Part shown: positions 35,929 to 48,900 of the stretch, in pieces
Layout: the number at the start of each line of letters is the position of its first letter
Position numbering within the stretch: position 1 is the stretch's first letter
Assembly: GCA_028829895.1 (NCBI GenBank)
Contig: CM054179.1
Location: 43,878,617 to 43,942,616 of the forward strand
From: Sinotaia quadrata
Taxonomy: Eukaryota; Mollusca; Gastropoda; Architaenioglossa; Viviparidae
DNA length: 64,000 bases
Direction: 5' to 3'
Position numbers and translations under genes: made by a program
The notes under the pieces: generated by a model
Told to the model about the DNA's origin: nothing
The model's input: the letters and a program-made list of their open reading frames with translations, nothing else
Database searches by the model: none

Positions 35929-38295
35929 AGATTCGCTCTCCATTCTCAGAAACACAGCAAGACTGGAAGTGTGATCGAACATATACTGCATTAGAAAAAT
36001 CTCGAGCATTCATCTTTAATGACATAAGAACTATGTGTCAGTAATTATAATATCTAAGTAGGCCTAATTAACTACAGAATTCAAACTAATCACAAAATAA
36101 GAGTTGGCTCACATGACCTGTTCTTCTAGAATGATAACAGTCTGGACCATTCAAAGCCCGAGTTCATAGGTAGGCAGAGATCTTTGAAATAAAAATTCCG
36201 TTAGACGTTTATGCACAATGCGTTCCTACTCTAAAATAAACAACTTTGTATAATATAAATCCAGAATTACGCAGTGGTGATCCATGGGTATTGTACCAGA
36301 CCATAAGTAAGCATTATACACTGCATAAAAGGAGCTGTGATTCTCTTTTCCACATAATGTACATCGACTAATAAAGGTATCAAGTTGGGTTAGATGAAGC
36401 ACAAAGACCTATTGTTCATCGGGCGGGTATTAAACATTACCCGTTGTATTTTTTATTTATTTATTATTTTTTTTTTTGGGGGGGGGCGGTTGTTTACTCG
36501 AGCAACGCAGCTAGTGTATTATAAATGACATGTTAAAGCATTGTATTTTAGAGGCAATTGGGAAAAAAGCTAAATCGTTAAAGTATTATACTTTATTATA
36601 CTTTATTAAAGTATTATACTTTTCTCTAATGAAAACACAAAACTAGTATGTACGTTGTGGTGCATTGTGAATGGGGAAGAGATGAAAGTTAAGGTCTTCA
36701 AGAAAAGAATCAATGGAGGAATAAACGAAGTACAAAAATACAGTGACCATCGTTCTCAGTCATATCATTCTACAAAGATGATAATTAAGACACTATGGGC
36801 AGGCCCCACATTAAGTCATAAAATGGAACTATCAAAAACAACTACTCTATCATAAAGATGAATATGTTTTGCTGCAAGTCGCCTGGGAGTTTTAAGTAAT
36901 TAAAATAATTACTTTGATTAAAATAATTGTATTTATTGAAATTAAAATTTATGGATATTTTCAAATATACAACAGTAAACCAAAAATAAAAAATGTGAAT
37001 TTGTATTAAAGTTGTATATTACATGTTTCATTTATTAAATAAAACAACAACAGTGCGTTCTGGATGTCACTTGATACGTTTTATAATGTCGATTATATGA
37101 CAAGTAACTGTAAAGTATCTATGGTGGTTTCTTTGTTATCTTCTCTAATTAATACATTTCAGCCTGTTAATCAATATATTTAATTGTAATGCCATCATAA
37201 TGAATTAATACCACTGATGTTAAAAGAACTGTTCAAAGATAAGGCCCTTTGATCTTCAGAAATAAGTATGATTTATACTACCACACACTGATGTATGACA
37301 TTCATGATTCATTTTATTGTGTGATTTTTGATGGGCAGACGAGATATCACATAAACTTTCCTTATCTTCCATACAGAGAAGTATAAAGATTTCCTTTCAT
37401 GATACACTTTTATCTTCAGCAGTTCTCAGTGAAGCCCTAATGCTTGATTTACCACCCTAGCCCTCAAAACTGTCCATCAGAAAATGCCAAGAACATCCTA
37501 AGTCCGAAAAACACTTGGAGATCCTGGATACCTGAAAATGCTAGATTTTGGAAACCGGAAAACCCTACAAATAATTATTTACATGTTTGCTGTTTTAAAG
37601 TACATTTGAAAATGCTGATACTAGAACACGAGTCTTAGGAATAGTTTCCATGTTTTACACATTCAGCTAAACTAAACTGCACGAGAGTAGTGTTTACATG
37701 CATTTCATTATTAAAATTGTCTTCACACTTATAGTTTAATAAGTTTTGTTAGCTAATTCCTAGTACTATTCTCTTTACTTTAAAACAGTCGCACTGCCTT
37801 GTAAAAACTCAAAACTATTTTACCATTTTTAATTTTCTTTTCTTGCTCTCTGACCTGCACTCGTTGAGCAATTTGGAAAATGATTTACACATGCACATCT
37901 AATTTAGAAAGAAAATTTGGTCATGTGACCCATACTTTATTTATTTATTTTTATCAAACTGTTTCTACTGGTGATAATTCTCTTAGGTGTTTTTGTAGTT
38001 TTCAATCAGGGCCTTCGTACGTGTGTAAATCGTAGCCTGGCGTTCATTCATACGTCTTCGTTGTTAATACATAATGACGAGTATGACTAATTTCAAGAGT
38101 ATATGATGGCATTCCACTATGGAAAATTTTTAACCAATAGTAGTTCAAGGCTATTATCTATTGCCCAGTTAGATAACGGTACTAGTGTCAAGGCTGCAGT
38201 CTTTCCAAGTCCGGTTACCTCCCTTTTCAAGTCTCGTTCAGTCAGGTTAAGGAGCGAGTTGCTTATGATATTTTTGGAAAACAGCTTAAAAAATT

Positions 38296-40480
38296 CGGAA
38301 GTATCATTTCTAATTATTTAGCCTATTTAGTCTATTAAACACAAATGAAATATTACATCCGAGATTATTGCATCTGTCATGAGGTATTCTGGTATGACTT
38401 TGTAATAATGTGCTACACCAAATATTTATTAGCTAATGAAATAATACACCTACAAGTGCCGATGCAGAGTATACACTTCGCGAAAGCGGCGGAAGCCGGA
38501 AGCGTTCCCCACATTAACGAGTATACACTACAGTTTATAAATATACATATCAGCAACTCTATTGCCAATATTGCAGATGCACCGCCGTCAATTTGACTCA
38601 TGACCCGTACTGAGTAATAGATTGAGAAATAGATATAAATTAAATATTTAGTCGGACAGAGAGCAAGACGTTTTAATTAAACCATCACTACAAATTACAA
38701 CAGCAAACAAAAATAAGTTACCCTACACAGACAGACAGGTGATTAACAAGAATTTAATAAAGAAAAGTTAAAACAATATTTAAAACAAAAAATCCTTAAT
38801 TATGTTAATTATCATTGACATTCTGTATCACTGTTATTCTTGAAACAAGTTTATTTCACACTCTTGTCGGTCCTTGTTACAGACTTAACTTGCATTTATT
38901 ATAATAGAAAAGCTGGCAGACACTCAGAAGGACACGTCATATGAACAAAAAGTCTACAATAAATTCTAAAGAAAGTCCTTGAAACATACATATTTGCATA
39001 TATTAATACTCTTCAGATTATTACTACACTAATAAATACTTAATTAAGTCTATGCCTTTGCAACAAATAAAAGTTAGACGTGTTTAAAATAACATAACTC
39101 TTCTAATAAAATAATAACCATTGACACAGTACATAGATACTTTTACCTTTTCTATTCAAGGGTCTGTCTTTGTTCCTTTAACAACACGTTCATAACAAAA
39201 GCAATCGATACAGTGTTTAATGCCTCAACCAACGAGTTTGTTTGCAAAGAGTAAAGTTCTAAGGTTCACTTTAGTTTTCTCAGACTAGAAACCATTTCTA
39301 CCAAGACTAACTCTCTTAACCAATCGAATTTACAAATACATGTAGAACTAATTAATATTTATGACTTTCTCACATCGTCTACTCCCATGGGCTTGTTCAC
39401 ACATGAGCATACATGTTAAAATACACATAATGAGGTCTTGAATCAAAAGGAGATCTAAGCCATTTAATCTACTGTTATTATACTTTACTGCACATTTGTC
39501 AGGAGCATTCTCACAAAACAATAGCAATAATCATATCCATGGTTACTACACAATGTGCACACAATCAATCAAAACAGATTATCTTCCACTCCACCTCTGT
39601 CCGTCCTGTACCTTTCAGTTCAGAAATAAACTTTATCACAGCGTCTTATTTTAAAATTATTGATCTCAAATGAAACTTTATACTTAAAAATGTGTTGGAG
39701 GATTTCCCATCACACGACACCATCTCCCGTCTAGACTATGTTTAAATAAAATTAACTTATATTAAAAAATAATTTTAGACTACATTACAATATTCACATT
39801 TCTTCCAATTAATGTTATTAAACTTTCATCAACTCATCAGAATTTCAGAAGTATTAAAGTACAAAAAAACCCAAACCTACAAATGTATCAAATTAAAAAT
39901 CCTCCAACTTGAAATTACAATATCAAAATATAATTACAACTTCACAGTTCAGAAGGATTTCTTATTTACTTATCTGATTATGTTTTATACAAGATACTCT
40001 AAAGTTCCATTCAGTTCAAGAAGTCTGACATTTTATAGTAGAAATGTTTTCATGTTTTATTTTTGGAAGAATAGATTCCTTGTCAATAAATGATCACACT
40101 TCTATTTTGCTTACGCAAGATACGCTATCACCTCCGGATTTGTTTCTGTACTAAATCTCTTGCCTTAGAGTCAGAATGGTGAGAAGTATGAAGATGTAGC
40201 AGGCTATATCACCTATAATTTTGACAGTTCTTTTACTTCTGATAGAATCATGTCTACCGTTGTATACCGTAATTGATATGGTCTTTCTTTGACTCTCAAT
40301 GTTAGAATGTAAACTCGGTCAAATCTTTCATCTCTGCCCTGTCAGAATATATTTTGCGAAATTTGGATAAATGTGTCTGAAGTTGTGATGATGTGGAATG
40401 AGTGACGTACTTGACACAATAACTGTAAAATAAATATATATCATTATTAATTATTATATTTACAACTTTTATTTATGATC
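38296..40480. other. Unique AT-rich stretch, nothing recognised
   Basis: ORFs at 38345-38596 and 39812-40093 have no conserved features. The 38472-38513 patch (ACTTCGCGAAAGCGG core) is the inverted counterpart of 31158-31190. A pyrimidine tract plus AG and a GTGAGA donor bracket only 10 bp near 40168-40178. That is not a multiple of three, and I do not call it an exon. Confidence 0.45.
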
Positions 40481-40482
40481 AG

Positions 40483-40524
40483 GAAGAAGTCCAGTTTTTG
40501 ACGAAGACGACGAGCTATTTTCAA
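40483..40524 (+). CDS. Candidate 42-bp symmetric exon
   Basis: TTTTATTTATGATCAG precedes it and GTAGGT follows. 42 bp, open in phase 1: RSPVFDEDDELFS. Strongly acidic, in contrast to the basic 90-bp exon. Single copy in the window. Its splice context is good, and its phase matches the exons on both sides of it. Confidence 0.5.
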
Positions 40525-40824
40525 GTAGGTATATTAATGAATTCACAAAATTGAAAAATAATATATATTTACGAAATTAAATGTTTGGACAACGGCAAAT
40601 GGTATATAGAGCAACATATTACCAGGCATTTTAAGAAATGACGAATGTGACATTTTGTTATTTTTAGTATACATTTACATACTATTTATAATTAAATATT
40701 GCTGCAATCTTTTTGAACTCGAAATATATAACAACAGCATCAACAACAATAACAATAATAATTTTAATAATAAAAATAATAATACTAATTAAAACCAAAA
40801 GCAAGAAAAAAAAACTACTCACAA

Positions 40825-41206
40825 TACATAAAGCTGTACACCCACACGCAAACGTAGACAGGCTCTGTTTATCAAGGCAGAGGTCTCAAAAGAAAATCAA
40901 AGAAGTCATTAAGTAGAGGTTATAGGCCTGTTGGACTACATCTGGAATAAAACAAAGATGAGCCACTGATAGAAGCAGTAATGATGAGTGGATTATACCA
41001 ACTCCCGCAAACAAAGAAACGTGGAAGAAAACAACGAAACAGGCATTAGCAAATACATGGAACAAAATCTTTTCCATGGCCAGTATGCGCGACAACTTGA
41101 TAAAAGATCGACAAAATAATCAATATACAGATGGTTGAAAGATGTTTGAAAACAGAAACAGAAGCACTCATAACAGCTGCACTAAACACGAAATCGCATA
41201 GACAAA

Positions 41207-41282
<76 letters not shown>

Positions 41283-41866
41283 TGAATATCCCAAATAATT
41301 CAAATGTAAACTGTGAATCCATGGATGAAACATAAGAACATGTACTATCTGGAACAGAATGCACCAAACGACACAACGAGGTGGCAAAACGCATACATAG
41401 ATATATATGTGAGAACTATGGAGTAAAATCCCAGAAAGAGAATGGGTGCACCAACCAGAAGCAGTCACCGAACAGAAGAAGTCAAAATATTGTTAGACTT
41501 TGAGATAAGAATAGATCAAATGATTCCTACACGAAGACCAGACTTTGTAGTTGTCAATAAGTCCAACAGAACAGCAACATTAATTGATATCACTGTTCCA
41601 AGTGATAGAAACATAAAAATAAAAGAACAAATAGAAAAATACCAAGATCTCAGAGACTGGAATGTAAAGGCAGAAGTGATAAGTATAGTGATAGGAGTCT
41701 TGGGAACATACTAACTTAGTTGATAGGCTATCTGAATAAACTCCCTGGAAACCACAGACTCGCCCCTCTACTGAAAGCAGAGGTACTCGGATGTGCCCAC
41801 ATCCTCCGTAAAACCTTGGATCCCCCAGAATCTTAGTAAGATTCCAAGACCTTTGCTCAAACCGAC
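40825..41866 (+). pseudogene. Second non-LTR retrotransposon tail (R2/NeSL-type), heavily degenerate
   Basis: It matches the element at 1545-2600 in the opposite orientation: HPHANVDRLCLSR near 40850, the KRHNEVAK-type block near 41370, and then 41442-41714 with DFEIRIDQMIPTRRPDFVVV, NRTATLIDITVPSDRNIK and IEKYQDLRDWNVKAEVI. Stops and frameshifts are frequent, and a long CA microsatellite (41206-41279) sits where the zinc finger region should be. The endonuclease-like block keeps the Asp in LIDITVP. The 3' end runs into CTA/CTG triplet repeats (41894-41946), which may be the element's tail. Confidence 0.78.
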
Positions 41867-41901
41867 ATTAAACAGAAGTCATATAAATAAGTATACTACT
41901 A

Positions 41902-41933
<32 letters not shown>

Positions 41934-42143
41934 ACTGCTACTACTGAATTAGTAGTAGTATATTTACATAATTTCATAACATATAGAGGAAGAAAAAAAC
42001 CAATTGGCAATTGATAAAACTATAGTTACTGAAAGCAAGAAGCGAAGAACAAATCTTTCATTGGCATGGATTGACTGCCAAAGTGCCTTTGATTCTTTGC
42101 ACATTCATGAATACTTCGAAAATTAAGAAGGTACAAAACATAA

Positions 42144-43110
42144 TGTGGTGGAGTAAATTTGCCTATCCCTATTTTAAAATTTAAATTGTCAGAGTAACCC
42201 GACATTGGGCACTCCTTATGACAGTATTTTTGATAGTATCTGAGTTGGAGTAAACACTCGAGTTGAGAGTATGCTAGACATTGCTGATGTAATGCAAACT
42301 AGTTCAACTGGGTGAGTTGATTTATTATCCAATGATTACGATTTACGTGAACGCACCAGCCAATCGGCTGAGATTAAAAGTTTATCTGCTCTAGAGAATT
42401 TTATTGTCCGATCACTTGTCTGAATTTGAAGTGGCAAGAGGTCTGGTCATGAAAGGTGGCCATTAACTTAACGGTGAGTTAACTGACTGTTCGAGAGACA
42501 ATGGATTTAAAAATATTTCGTGCAGTTTGCTATTGATATGTTATATTTGTGTTTTACGTATTATGGAAGTAGACAATTATTTCTACAAATGCTTGAACTA
42601 AGCTGCTCATATGTAGTATTCTATATATTTGACATTGTTCTCATGAAATGACTGATTAAGCAATAGCGCTGTGTTTATTAGGCTGTATGTATGTATCAGA
42701 CTAACAAATACTTTTGCAGGAAACTATAAGTTGAGACTTGAATGTAAGAAAAATGGAGTTATAAAACGATAAACTGAGAACTTAGCATCTGTTTCCTGAT
42801 TAATTATATATGTACAGGGACAAACAGTCTTACTTCATTGTGTAATATGATTCTTCTAGTTCACTGATTATATGACCGTGGTGGATGCAGAAAGCATTTA
42901 CTACAATGTTTAAGTGTAAAGTGTAATACACATAGTTGATGTACGGTGGCAATGTATGTAGACCACATCGAACAATTCTAGTGCAAGGACGTTGTAGAAA
43001 TTGCTTTGTTTGTTATTCTGAATAAAGAAGCTGGCACAGCAGAAAAACCACAAAGGTTGGCTTCAATGGAATAGCAGTGTTTCTGTGTTTTGATGTGAGG
43101 AGAGAAAACA
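42144..43110 (+). repeat. LTR-like dispersed repeat, TGTGG family, copy 3
   Basis: It begins TGTGGTGGAGTAAATTTGCC and follows the landmarks of copies 1 and 2 (GAGTATGCTAGACATTGCTG, TTATCCAATGATTACG, GGCTGAGATTAAAAG, and later GGAGTTATAAA and ACAGGGACAA). Its right end abuts the CATTGAGTGTAATATCATGA segment. In the paralogous segment at 53.6 kb that position is preceded by a 24-bp micro-exon, so this repeat replaced it here. Confidence 0.6.
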
Positions 43111-43124
43111 CTTGGAAATTTTCA

Positions 43125-44020
43125 TTGAGTGTAATATCATGAGTACATGCTAGCAATATGTGTGTCTCTCTGTGTGTCTGTCAATCTCTCCTGAGATTGA
43201 GATATTGATTTATCCCAGTTGCAGTACATAAATATTAAAATATAAAATTCAAACAATACAAAATGTACTGTTGTAAAAGCTAAATGTGCCTACATGTAAA
43301 TTTAATCATTAAGTTACGGGTAAAACCAGCGGATGTTTTCCAGTTGAAGCCCATTGCGGTGCAAATTGAAATCATTAAAATGAATTATGTAAAGTTGTAG
43401 ATATGACCCTGACCTATAGTAATGAACCCCCCCCCCGCCTGGGACTATCATTGTAAAGTTGGAAGTCTTAGCCATTTGAGAGATTAGCAGTAGCATACTC
43501 CAACCCATGAATGGTTATATGGTTAAAAATATCTTAGCTCAAGGATCAAGTGATATAGACTTTGAGAAAGAATTAATGATTCTCTTTAGCGGAGTTGAGG
43601 AATTGTCTATACATTGTTTCTTTCACCCCTTGTTTTGGCAGAAACTAAAGGTATGATGTTTGCTTAAGTATTGCGTGTGAGAGTATAATAATTTTAATAC
43701 CTTTTTCGTGTGTATGAATATTGTAAATTATAATAATATTAGATAGGACACTATGTTTATGTTAATCTATAATTCCTGTCCAGTTACTGACCTATGTCAT
43801 TCAATGGTTGCCTATAATACATGCCTGCTGTCAATCAATTGTTGCAAAATATTTAATACTGCATCATCTGGTTGAAGGCTTCTTATTTCTTCTTCTTGGT
43901 CATCATTGATTCCTCACTGGTTTTTGGACTCTGTTGGTCCTTATGGATCAATATTGATCTAGTCTCCAGGTCTAAGGTTCCTTTTTGGTTGGGACAGAAT
44001 GAGAGAAGAATATCCATGAT
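43125..44020 (+). repeat. Tandem block X, copy 1
   Basis: Matches 53690-54735. It holds the 9-bp micro-exon, a C run near 43427-43436 and a pyrimidine-rich segment. The copy at 53.7 kb carries an extra ~150 bp (about 54110-54265). Confidence 0.85.
43642..43650 (+). CDS. Candidate 9-bp micro-exon, copy 1
   Basis: TTTCACCCCTTGTTTTGGCAG, a strong polypyrimidine tract and acceptor, is followed by AAACTAAAG and then a GTATGA donor. Nine bases, phase 1, adding Thr-Lys plus split codons. The same arrangement is kept in the copy at 54355. So short an exon is easily produced by chance, and the support is the good acceptor and the shared phase. Confidence 0.35.
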
Positions 44021-44669
44021 ATGTACTGCTCACTGTGTGGCATGAAGGTAAATGTCAGAACAGTGGTGTAGAAGATATCCTGAACATCAGTGCTGATGAG
44101 TATGTGTTCTGTTTTAACTAGTACTCCAAGAAAACTCTTGCTTCATGTGAATAATCACTGTTGAGGAATGACAAATATTCTATATTTGCAGATAGAAAAA
44201 TGGACATTTAGGTCAGGCTAGATCCCTCTGAGATAGCTAGATTAATTTTGTAATTTTAAAATTGTAATTGATGCATACGTTTTGATTAACTTGATATCTA
44301 TTTTCTTTTATGAATTCTTTTTTTAAAATTATTGTTTCACTCATTTCCATTTCATTTGAGGTGCAGACATATCAGAATTAAATGGATGAATTTCCCACTA
44401 ATAGACACATTGTTAATGCAGTTGAAAATCATTAAAGTATGGAAACTGTTAATTACAGGGAAAATGATTTCATCAATTTCTTCTGATTTATTGTTTAAAT
44501 ATTATTAATATTTAATTTTGATTAAGTAGAAAATGTTAATTCAGTTCACAATTTAAATATTTTAAATAATTAATAATAATAATAAATAATTAAATCACAC
44601 TTTAACTTATATCAGTCATATGTTAAAGTTTATGACTCTTCATTTCAACAAGAACTCATACGATCATCT
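44021..44669. other. AT-rich intron-like stretch, deleted in the paralogous block at 54.7 kb
   Basis: No gene seen. The right part (44350-44669) is the paralog of 53270-53420 and is the site into which solo LTR D inserted. Confidence 0.6.
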
Positions 44670-44674
44670 CAGAT

Positions 44675-45563
44675 TGTAGCAGAGTCAAGACAAATTATAA
44701 TTGACCTCTTAACATGCTTTCATTTAAATTCATTATTTTTCTTGTTTGGATGCAGTTCTTTGTAAGAGTGACATAATCGTCATGCTCTGATACATTCATT
44801 TATTTCCAGAGCGGGTTCCTTGGTCTCTCGATCTTGGTCTTTGTCTGACACATTCCATCTGATGTCTTGGTCTTTCTTCATCATCGCAAAATTCACTGCC
44901 CAGTGAACTGGCCTGTATATTGTTTCTATTGGTGTCTAGCAATTGGCTGAGTCTGAACTCCTGATGCAATTAAGAAAAGGGGTGTAATTAATGAAAGACT
45001 GTCGACCAAGTTGGTGATATTCAGTAATCCAACAGGAATTCCAGTGGGGACCATGTGCTTCATTTATCATCACTATTTGGATAACCAGCTAAGTGCAAGA
45101 ACTGGTGTACTTGAACTAAATAAACTCTATCTGCAATCTATTCGAATATCTCGTGTGTTAGACAAATAGCATAGTATTAGGAGACTTAATATCGTCTGAA
45201 TCTTGAATATCGTTTGTTATTTGTTAAATTTTATTAAATTCATTTTTTACCTTGGTAATCAATTATTGTAGTTGGTTATTTATGCAAATAGACCGATAGG
45301 ACTGGGTGGGGGCGAATGAGTCGAGAAAAAAGAGATTGAATGCATAATTAACTATAATTGTTTAACGTTTCCCAGTCCATGCTTTGTACACAAGTTTGCC
45401 TGTCTATAAATTTGTTGGCTTAAACTAGAAGCGTTAAATTTGAACAGACTGAAGGGTGAATTTGAGGAGCCAGTCTGTTGTCAGAATAGAAGGAACAAAT
45501 TTTAATTAACATAAATTCTAAATTCTGAAACAGGGTCTATAAATAAAAACTGGACTCGTAACA
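44675..45563 (+). mobile_element. Solo LTR D, related to the Gmr1-like LTR family
   Basis: 889 bp beginning TGTAGCAGAGTC and ending CTCGTAACA, flanked by the perfect duplication CAGAT (44670-44674 and 45564-45568). The 3' third aligns with LTRs A-C (TTTATGCA-AATAGACC, GGGGGCGAATGAG, CCAGTCTG, GGGTCTATAAATAAA, ACTGGA-CGTAACA). The shorter length shows a divergent or internally deleted family member. A paralogous site without it is visible near 53.4 kb. Confidence 0.9.
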
Positions 45564-45751
45564 CAGATTAAGGATGTTAATAATATTTGTCTATTCGTGA
45601 TTATAATTATATATATTATAATTGTTAAAACACCTGCACATAGAAATTATTTGCAGACCAAACTGCACAAAAGTGATATACTGTTTCTTAAGAAATAAAA
45701 TTTAAAAAAAATAATTTTCAAGAAATACTAATTTCCTTATTTGATTTGCAG

Positions 45752-45775
45752 GACAGAGAGAAATGAGGAGTGAAA
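45752..45775 (+). CDS. Candidate 24-bp micro-exon
   Basis: CCTTATTTGATTTGCAG then 24 bp then the consensus donor GTAAGT. Phase 1: QREMRSE. It lies 188 bp after the end of LTR D and is homologous to the 39- and 33-bp exons at 49925, 59730 and 62569, which carry an extra RD-Q-type segment. The difference between copies is a whole number of codons. Confidence 0.6.
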
Positions 45776-45976
45776 GTAAGTGAATTAATTCTTCTGTTCA
45801 AAATAATTGATTTGATATTGTACATATTGACATTAGTATTCACTAAGAGCAATATCGTGAATACATGCTATCAATATGGGTGTGTCTCTGTGTGTCTTTC
45901 AATCTTTCATAAGATTGGGCTATTAATTTATCCCAGTCGCAAAACATAAATATTGAATTACAAAATTCAAACAACA

Positions 45977-48900
45977 CAAGATGTACTATTATGAAAACTA
46001 AAGGGTGCATGCATGTAAGTTTAACTATTAAGTTACAAGTAAAACGGACCAGAAGTTAGAGCCCATTGTGGGGCAAACTGAAATCATTAAAATGAATTAT
46101 CTAAAGTTGTTAATTTGACCCTGACCTCCAGTAGGGTCTAAAATCCCAAGGACTAACAAAGTCTGAAGCCACAGGAGAGATTTGCAGTAGCATACATCCA
46201 CCCATGAATTGGTATTTGTGTTAAAAATATCTCACTCAAGGATCAAGGTGTGTCATAGGCTCACGTGACATAGGTGATGATGAGGATGTATGTATGTTGA
46301 CTAGTACTCAAAGAGAACTGTTGCTTCATGAGAATAAAACTGTAGATGAATTATAAATATTTTGGAAGAATTTGCTGATAGGAAAATGGACTTTTAGTCA
46401 AGGCTAGATCCCTAAAGATAGCTAGATTAACGAGTTAACATTGCAATTGATGCATATATTTAGATTAACTTGTTATCCATTTTCTTTCATAAAATTATTT
46501 TATTACATTTTCACCGAGTTTCAGTCATTACATATAATCTTTACTTTATGTAAAATTAATCTTGTGATATAAGTATTGTCTCTATTCTGTACTATATATC
46601 ATGAAAGATACTCACTTGAGGGCTCAGTCACAGGGTGGTATGTCTTTTGAATGTCGTGTTATATTAGATTTTAATTAATATACCAGCAACCAACAGTATC
46701 ATTATCAAAACACCTGCAAACAACCTATACATATGCTACATAATCTTCATTTTCAGTCTGTCTCCCTATCTCTCACATGCATACATACACATACACAGAT
46801 ACATAAACACTCATATATACACATATAATATCTGAATGTGACTGAGACAAGATTCTTTTGAATGCATTCAAATAGTATATGTAAGAAAGAAATCTAATGT
46901 CAATAATTAAATTTGTTCCTGTATAATTTTGGTTGTAATGGACAACTTTCTATACCACAGGAGGAATAAATATTTAGAAATACAAATTACGGGATAAAAT
47001 AACGTACATTTATGTGTTAAAAAAATTGAACAGTTAAGTTATTTATTAAATTAGATTTCACTTAAATGTTAGTCTATTATAATGTAGATCTAAATAATTT
47101 TCGGGTAGATTAAAGTGTTAATTATGGGAAAGTGAAATTTCTTTACACCAAAAAACCCACCATGGTTATTATGATTGAGTTCTGACTATGATTTCTGAAT
47201 GGCTCAAAAATATTTTTTAGTTTGTACGTGTATATTGGAATCAAAGAAAATATTGTCTATGATGAGAGGCATTGCTAAGTCATCTGAGGTTTGTGGAGGA
47301 ATAACTTTTCAGAGTACAATCTAACCTTGCTCATCGCAATATGTTATTTATTTTTCCAATTATATTTAAAAGAGTTCATAGCTAAAAGATTCAAAAATAC
47401 ATAATTATGTTGCTGTATAATACATTTATAATCTTGTTGAATGTGGTCTCAATGATTTCTCTAATAGTTTTGGTCTTCATTTTGGACAACATGGGAAGAA
47501 TATCAGGGCTATTTTTGTGCCTCATATTTCATTGTATTGCTTTCTTTTACCTTTAGCAAAAAGTACAATATGAAAATGGAATAAGCTGACTCTTTCATAT
47601 CAGCATCGGATTTTTAAATTTGAGTTCATGAAATCAACATTGCAACTGCATTTTACTATTACACCAAATATTTATATCTTTATAAAGGATTAAAAAAATT
47701 CAGTTCTTTTGAGGAATATGTAAACCAATCTGTAAGCATATTAGAAGAGTTTTATCTCTTAAAAGAATAAGAAGACGTACATATGTGTAAGAAAAATGAG
47801 AATAGAGATAATGAAGAAAAAATAAATTTCTCTAAATGTAAATATTGCATCTTAGGTGGACTATGTGTTGATACCCTGTAAGATGGACAATGCAAAATTC
47901 ACAACAATTTGAGATCAATCACTCCAACAACTCATTAAGCCCCCAGAGGAAGGTCCTCATATATGTCAGACACATGGACAGACAGGCAGACAGGCAGACA
48001 GTCATCAAATTAAATGAATTTTACATTAAATGAAGATGGTAAGAAATGATGCTCTCTTTTTTTGAAGCCTTTTGGCTTATCATTCAAACAGACTTTCAAA
48101 TTTACACTATTTTGAAATCTGGGCTTCTGCTACAGACATGATGTGTGCCTTTACTGTGAGGAAAGCCAGTGGCTTTTTTTCGCTGATGCAGTAAGCCTTT
48201 TGTCAGAGATATTTTCAGCTTTGGACGGCCTCTGGAAAAAAAACTTCCTCTCCTCACTTCTTTCCCCTCTTTTCATTTCCCTCTTTTAATCTTTCTCTCT
48301 CATTCTTCCATTCTTTTATCCCCTTCCTCTTTTGTTATTGTTTTTGTTCCGTTTGTTTCTCTCCATGATTGTGCATGTGCTGAGATTTTTATCCTTGATG
48401 TTCTCGCCTCTGGGGGTGCACAGGCAGGGCTTTGCTCCCCTCACTTGTCTCGGGGGGGGGGGGGGAGGGGCGTATGGAGGTTGTGGGTCCTGTAGTAGTT
48501 ATGGTATGATTTTTAAAATAATTCTGTAGTGCAACTGGTTAGTTGTTTGCAATTAGAAAACCTGGCTCTTTCCATTGTCACTCCAGTCGGATTATGTTGC
48601 TTGACCATACTAAATTAAATAAAAATTAAATTAAATAAATTTAAGTGTTCTTTCGTCATCGGTATTGACCATAAAAGTGTTTATGATCGTCTTTGGGAAA
48701 AATATTTTAAAAAAATAATTCTGATCAGGACGATTGGCCTTTCGGACAGCTGAAGGTCACAGGGAATTTCTCGCCGTGTTTTAGACTCAAATGATGCTTT
48801 TCTCCATGTTGCAACTGTCCTTGGTAGCAAAAAGAAAATTGTTGTTTTCAGTTCCTTCTGTTTCCGTAGTTGGCTGAATTGCTGTAGTCTTTCCGCCATC

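Larger units (their letters stand above)
34330..38295. repeat. Large direct repeat, copy 2 (about 3.97 kb)
   Basis: Second copy of 17044-20992. The left edge begins AAAATCTCAAAAATTATGCG in both copies. The right edge ends GCTTAAAAAATT in both, then here continues into CGGAAGTATC. The homopolymer tract near 36445-36490 differs from copy 1. The near identity points to a recent duplication or recent gene conversion. Confidence 0.9.

Noticed and set aside
40168..40178. A 10-bp segment between CTTGCCTTAG and GTGAGA
   Set aside because: It has good signals but 10 bp is not a multiple of three, unlike all the other candidates, and it has no paralog.
41182..41468. Cys/Val-rich ORFs
   Set aside because: They are translations of the CA microsatellite on the reverse strand.
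47960..48036. A segment between ATATGTCAG and GTAAGAAATG as an exon in the 43-64 kb blocks
   Set aside because: It recurs in each block, but the length varies with the GACA repeat and phase 1 hits a TAA.
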